17,127 nt of DNA. It comes from UBA1738 sp045658645 (GTDB lineage: Bacteria > Bacillota > Clostridia > UBA1381). The stretch's first letter is position 1, and every line of letters begins with the position of its first letter. A program made the position numbers and the translations under genes. Shown here in pieces: positions 15,009 to 17,127 of the stretch. The stretch covers positions 1 to 17,127 of the forward strand of contig JAZOVJ010000030.1 in NCBI GenBank assembly GCA_045658645.1, read 5' to 3'. The notes beneath the pieces were generated by a model. The model was not told the origin of the DNA and did not search any database. It saw only the letters and a program-made list of their open reading frames with translations.

Positions 15009-15479
15009 TTACCATCTGTAGTGTGCGAAAGCCTTGTTAGCTTCAGCCATTTTGTGAGTATCTTCACGCTTCTTAACAGAACCGCCTGTTCCGTTTAGTG
15101 CGTCAAGCAACTCGTTAGCAAGTCTTTCCTTCATTGTTCTTTCGCTTCTCTCTCTTGAGTAGCGTGTTAGCCAACGAAGACCAAGTGTCTGTCTTCTTTC
15201 AGGACGAACCTCCATTGGTACCTGGTAAGTAGCACCACCAACACGGCGAGCCTTAACTTCAAGTACAGGCATGATGTTGTCCATTGCTTCAGTGAAAACT
15301 TCAACAGGATCCTTGCCAGTCTTTTCTTTTATGATTTCAAATGCATCATAAACAATTCTCTGTGCAACACCCTTTTTACCGTCAAGCATAATGTTATTGA
15401 TAAGCTTTGTTACAATAACGCTATCGTAGATTGGGTCTGCAAGAACTTCTCTTTTAGCAATATAACCTTTTCTTGGCAT
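15009..15479 (-). CDS. rpsG: 30S ribosomal protein S7
   Basis: S7 is the primary 16S-binding protein that organises the head of the small subunit and contacts the E site. The 156-residue protein is complete, from MPRKGYIAKREVLADPIY to AFAHYRW. It includes the conserved ARRVGGATYQVPMEVRPERR segment and the RSERTMKERLANELLDA helix. AAGGAGGG precedes the ATG. In E. coli S7 represses its own operon by binding the rpsL-rpsG spacer; here that spacer is also long and structured, but binding is not shown. Confidence 0.97.
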   Translation of the reverse strand: MPRKGYIAKREVLADPIYDSVIVTKLINNIMLDGKKGVAQRIVYDAFEIIKEKTGKDPVEVFTEAMDNIMPVLEVKARRVGGATYQVPMEVRPERRQTLGLRWLTRYSRERSERTMKERLANELLDALNGTGGSVKKREDTHKMAEANKAFAHYRW

Positions 15480-15635
15480 ATTTTCTTCCCTCCTTCATAG
15501 ATTTACATCCCTGCCTATAGCAGAGACAATGAGTATCATAGGTACTCCGGGCCACCCTCGGCCCCGACTTTATGCACACGGTTATATGCTCATATAAATA
15601 GGATATAACACTATATGCATTTTTGGAAAATCAAA
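15480..15635 (-). promoter_or_regulatory. structured rpsL-rpsG intercistronic spacer, candidate ribosomal-protein binding site
   Basis: The 156-base spacer is much longer than the other junctions in this operon. It has a GC-only stem (15549-15553 with 15560-15564, six-base loop) and a TTATATG/CATATAA inverted repeat (15582-15597). It also has two mutually exclusive short stems: CCTAT/ATAGG at 15514-15518 and 15538-15542, and GAGTA/TACTC at 15531-15535 and 15543-15547. No T run follows any stem, so it is not a terminator. The rpsG ribosome site is at its downstream end. By analogy with E. coli it may be an S7 feedback site; this is inference. Confidence 0.4.
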
Positions 15636-16055
15636 TTACTTCTTTTCCTTTGGTCTCTTTGCGCCATACTTTGAACGGCTCTGAGCACGGTTTGCAACTC
15701 CCTGTGCGTCAAGTGTACCACGGATAATGTGATATCTTGTACCAGGAAGGTCCTTAACTCTACCGCCACGGATAAGAACAACGCTGTGTTCCTGTAGGTT
15801 ATGACCGATACCAGGAATGTAAGCTGTAACTTCGATACCGTTTGTAAGTCTTACTCTGGCAATCTTACGAAGAGCTGAGTTAGGCTTCTTAGGTGTAGCA
15901 GTTCTAACAGCTGTACAAACGCCTCTCTTTTGTGGAGATGAGTGGTCATTAAGCTTTTTGTGAAGTGAATTCAAGCTTTTGTTAAGAGCAGGAACGTTAG
16001 ACTTATTTGCAGCTGACTGTCTGCCCTTTCTGACCAATTGGTTAAATGTTGGCAT
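15636..16055 (-). CDS. rpsL: 30S ribosomal protein S12
   Basis: S12 lies at the decoding centre of the small subunit and affects accuracy. The 139-residue protein has the conserved TPKKPNSALRK and GHNLQEHSVVLIRGGRVKDLPG segments. The lysines changed in streptomycin-resistant mutants (in PKKPNS and GRVKDLPG) are wild type here. It carries the roughly 14-residue insertion after SNVPALNK that marks the Gram-positive type and is missing from E. coli. AAGGAGG lies just before the ATG. It follows the L7Ae-like gene after 53 bases and precedes the long rpsG spacer. Confidence 0.97.
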   Translation of the reverse strand: MPTFNQLVRKGRQSAANKSNVPALNKSLNSLHKKLNDHSSPQKRGVCTAVRTATPKKPNSALRKIARVRLTNGIEVTAYIPGIGHNLQEHSVVLIRGGRVKDLPGTRYHIIRGTLDAQGVANRAQSRSKYGAKRPKEKK

Positions 16056-16108
16056 AGTGTATATCCTCCTTCTTCAAATATTTTATATTATAAACGCAAA
16101 AAATGCGA

Positions 16109-16348
16109 TTATAAACGGATAACTGCGGCACAGGATGCAGGAACGTCAATCTCGCACATAGTGCCTAATTCACGCATTGTGGAAACCATAACAACAGGGG
16201 TTTCACAAGCGGCTTTTACAAGGGTTTCGGAAATATTTTCCGAACAATCTTCAGCGAGGAACAGCTTTTGGCAAGTTTTAGCATTAAGAGCTCTTAAAAC
16301 CTGCTTATAGCCTACGATAAGATTACTTTTCTCTTCTGTTGTAATCAT
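16109..16348 (-). CDS. rplGB: L7Ae-family ribosomal protein (YbxF-like kink-turn binder)
   Basis: A 79-residue protein of the L7Ae/L30e/Gadd45 family, whose members bind kink-turn RNA. It aligns by eye with B. subtilis YbxF along its length: IVGYKQVLRALN, KLFLAEDC, VVMVSTMRELGTMCEIDVPASCAAVI. Position supports the call: in B. subtilis ybxF lies directly before rpsL. I choose ATG 16348, with GGGAGG eight bases upstream; an ATG at 16369 has no good ribosome site and would add seven residues. It is the first gene after the operon promoter, with a leader of about 34 bases. A 10-base direct repeat (ATTATAAACG at 16087 and 16108) spans its stop. Confidence 0.87.
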   Translation of the reverse strand: MITTEEKSNLIVGYKQVLRALNAKTCQKLFLAEDCSENISETLVKAACETPVVMVSTMRELGTMCEIDVPASCAAVIRL

Positions 16349-16388
16349 TAAAGTCGCCTCCCATCCCATTTTATGCCCATACTACTGC

Positions 16389-16417
16389 ATTATAGCAAAT
16401 AAAAAAAGCCATGTCAA
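16389..16417 (-). promoter_or_regulatory. sigma-A promoter of the str operon
   Basis: On the minus strand TTGACA (16417-16412) and TATAAT (16394-16389), both perfect, are 17 bases apart. The start should fall near 16382. It lies between the terminator of the upstream transporter gene and the L7Ae-like gene, so the str operon here has an independent start. Confidence 0.92.
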
Positions 16418-16448
16418 TAGATTTGGCAAAAAAATGATAAAAAATGCA

Positions 16449-16487
16449 TAAAAATAACGCCGGAGCTTTAGTTTATGTGTCCGGCGT
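16449..16487 (-). terminator. Rho-independent terminator of the solute-binding protein gene
   Basis: ACGCCGGA (16457-16464) pairs with TCCGGCGT (16480-16487), an 8-bp GC-rich stem with a 15-base loop. It is followed on the minus strand by TTATTTTTA. The gene's stop codon (16468-16470) lies in the loop. Confidence 0.85.
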
Positions 16488-17127
16488 CATTTTGTACGTT
16501 ATAAATATGTTCGGTTACGGTTTTCCCGCGAACAAAATCTGTTATAAATTCCTTCGATGGAACATAATCGGTGTGTGGCGGATAACAGTAAACGTTTTTT
16601 ATCTGTTTTTTTAAAAGCTTAAAGTCCTCTTTTGTCATATTTTCCTTGTAGAGTGCAGTTCTTGTGTCAATGCAGGACTTAATCATATAGTTTGCAAGCT
16701 CCAAAGAAAGTTCAGGGTGTTCTGCGGTTTTAGGAACACAGAAGTGGTATTCATCAACGAATATAGTACCCATTTCTCCGGTTTTGGTAGGCCACGGAAT
16801 ATAACGCATCTGAGAAGTGCTTTCAACGTTATCAAGAATAAGCTGTGGCAGGAAACCGACCTCAAATGAGCCTTCCTGCATTTCAACAATGCCTCTGTCA
16901 TATATAAGTGCTCTTATAAAATTCAGCCATTCGACCTGTGCCTGAGTGCCGTAATTAAATGTAGGATTTCCATTTTCGTCACGGAAAAGAGAATGCATCA
17001 TATTTATATAGGAAGCGTTCCAGTCAATTTTGACGTTTGAATCGATTTTGTCGGTCATATTGATGAAGTTATCCCAGTCCCATTTCCCGCTTTTGTAATA
17101 GTCATAAGGAAGAGTAACATCGCCAAA
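16468..17127 (-). CDS. extracellular solute-binding protein of a sugar-type ABC transporter (5' end outside window)
   Basis: The frame is open from the right edge for 219 codons to the TAA, so only the C-terminal part is visible. It begins FGDVTLPYDYYKSGKWDWDNF, which resembles the tPwelYkaGKWTWDeF signature of family 1 (SBP_bac_1) binding proteins, followed by a helix and aromatic-rich strands. The segment with QEGSFEVGFLPQLILDN and RYIPWPTK fits the ligand-cleft part of this family. An ATG at 17058 is internal, not the start, because the homologous region continues upstream of it. Such proteins are lipid-anchored outside the cell and deliver sugars or oligosaccharides to an ABC importer. 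The signal peptide, ligand and permease genes are not in view. A terminator surrounds the stop. Confidence 0.75.
   Translation of the reverse strand, partial: FGDVTLPYDYYKSGKWDWDNFINMTDKIDSNVKIDWNASYINMMHSLFRDENGNPTFNYGTQAQVEWLNFIRALIYDRGIVEMQEGSFEVGFLPQLILDNVESTSQMRYIPWPTKTGEMGTIFVDEYHFCVPKTAEHPELSLELANYMIKSCIDTRTALYKENMTKEDFKLLKKQIKNVYCYPPHTDYVPSKEFITDFVRGKTVTEHIYNVQNDAGHIN

Noticed and set aside
1..17127. A hidden mobile element, defence island or biosynthetic cluster
   Set aside because: No transposase, integrase, nuclease, toxin, NRPS/PKS or phage-like gene is present and the window is nearly filled by recognised chromosomal genes.

Overview
The window looks like a chromosomal segment of an anaerobic, low-to-moderate GC Firmicute of the class Clostridia (an Oscillospirales/Eubacteriales-type organism is my best guess; no 16S gene is present). 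The grounds are strong AAGGAGG-type ribosome binding sites, sigma-A promoters with the TTGACA-N17-TATAAT layout, a B. subtilis-type S12 with the Gram-positive insertion, a B. subtilis-like LysA, an L7Ae-family protein at the head of the str operon, a desulfoferrodoxin-like domain (typical of anaerobes) and an SLH-domain surface protein.

Left third, minus strand (1-6006). A consensus promoter at about 3842-3870 drives an AMP-forming acyl-CoA synthetase. After 31 bases it is followed by a large secreted protein that leaves the window at position 1. That protein has a signal peptide, three helical repeats, an SGNH/GDSL-hydrolase-like domain whose nucleophile position reads Thr and whose block III Asn is missing, a CxxC/CxxC knuckle, a Thr-Pro linker and the start of an SLH domain. 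Upstream, in the same orientation, lie an XRE regulator fused to a desulfoferrodoxin-like iron domain (4005-4589) and a FAD oxidoreductase with a C-terminal Rieske domain (4684-6006). These two form a redox-flavoured pair.

Middle, plus strand (6100-11073). A perfect promoter, a lysine riboswitch with its terminator, and the operon lysA-asd-dapA-dapB-SLOG gene make up a lysine-repressed block of diaminopimelate/lysine biosynthesis. The last gene, a SLOG/YpsA-like protein of unknown role, overlaps dapB by four bases. A hairpin around its stop codon ends the operon, and a second, bidirectional terminator separates it from a small convergent lipoprotein gene (11125-11391).

Right third, minus strand (11465-16417). 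This is the str operon in the order L7Ae-like gene, rpsL, rpsG, fusA, tuf. It starts from its own perfect promoter at 16389-16417 and ends in a 13-bp terminator stem after tuf. The rpsL-rpsG spacer is long (156 bases) and has GC-only and palindromic stems that could be a ribosomal-protein feedback site. Upstream, ending in its own terminator, is the 3' part of an extracellular sugar-type ABC transporter solute-binding protein that enters from the right edge. rpoC, the neighbour in B. subtilis, is absent here.

I found no CRISPR array, transposase, integrase, phage genes or tRNA/rRNA. Most of the window is conserved housekeeping DNA. The least ordinary parts are the surface SGNH-like protein paired with the acyl-CoA synthetase, and the XRE-desulfoferrodoxin/Rieske pair.
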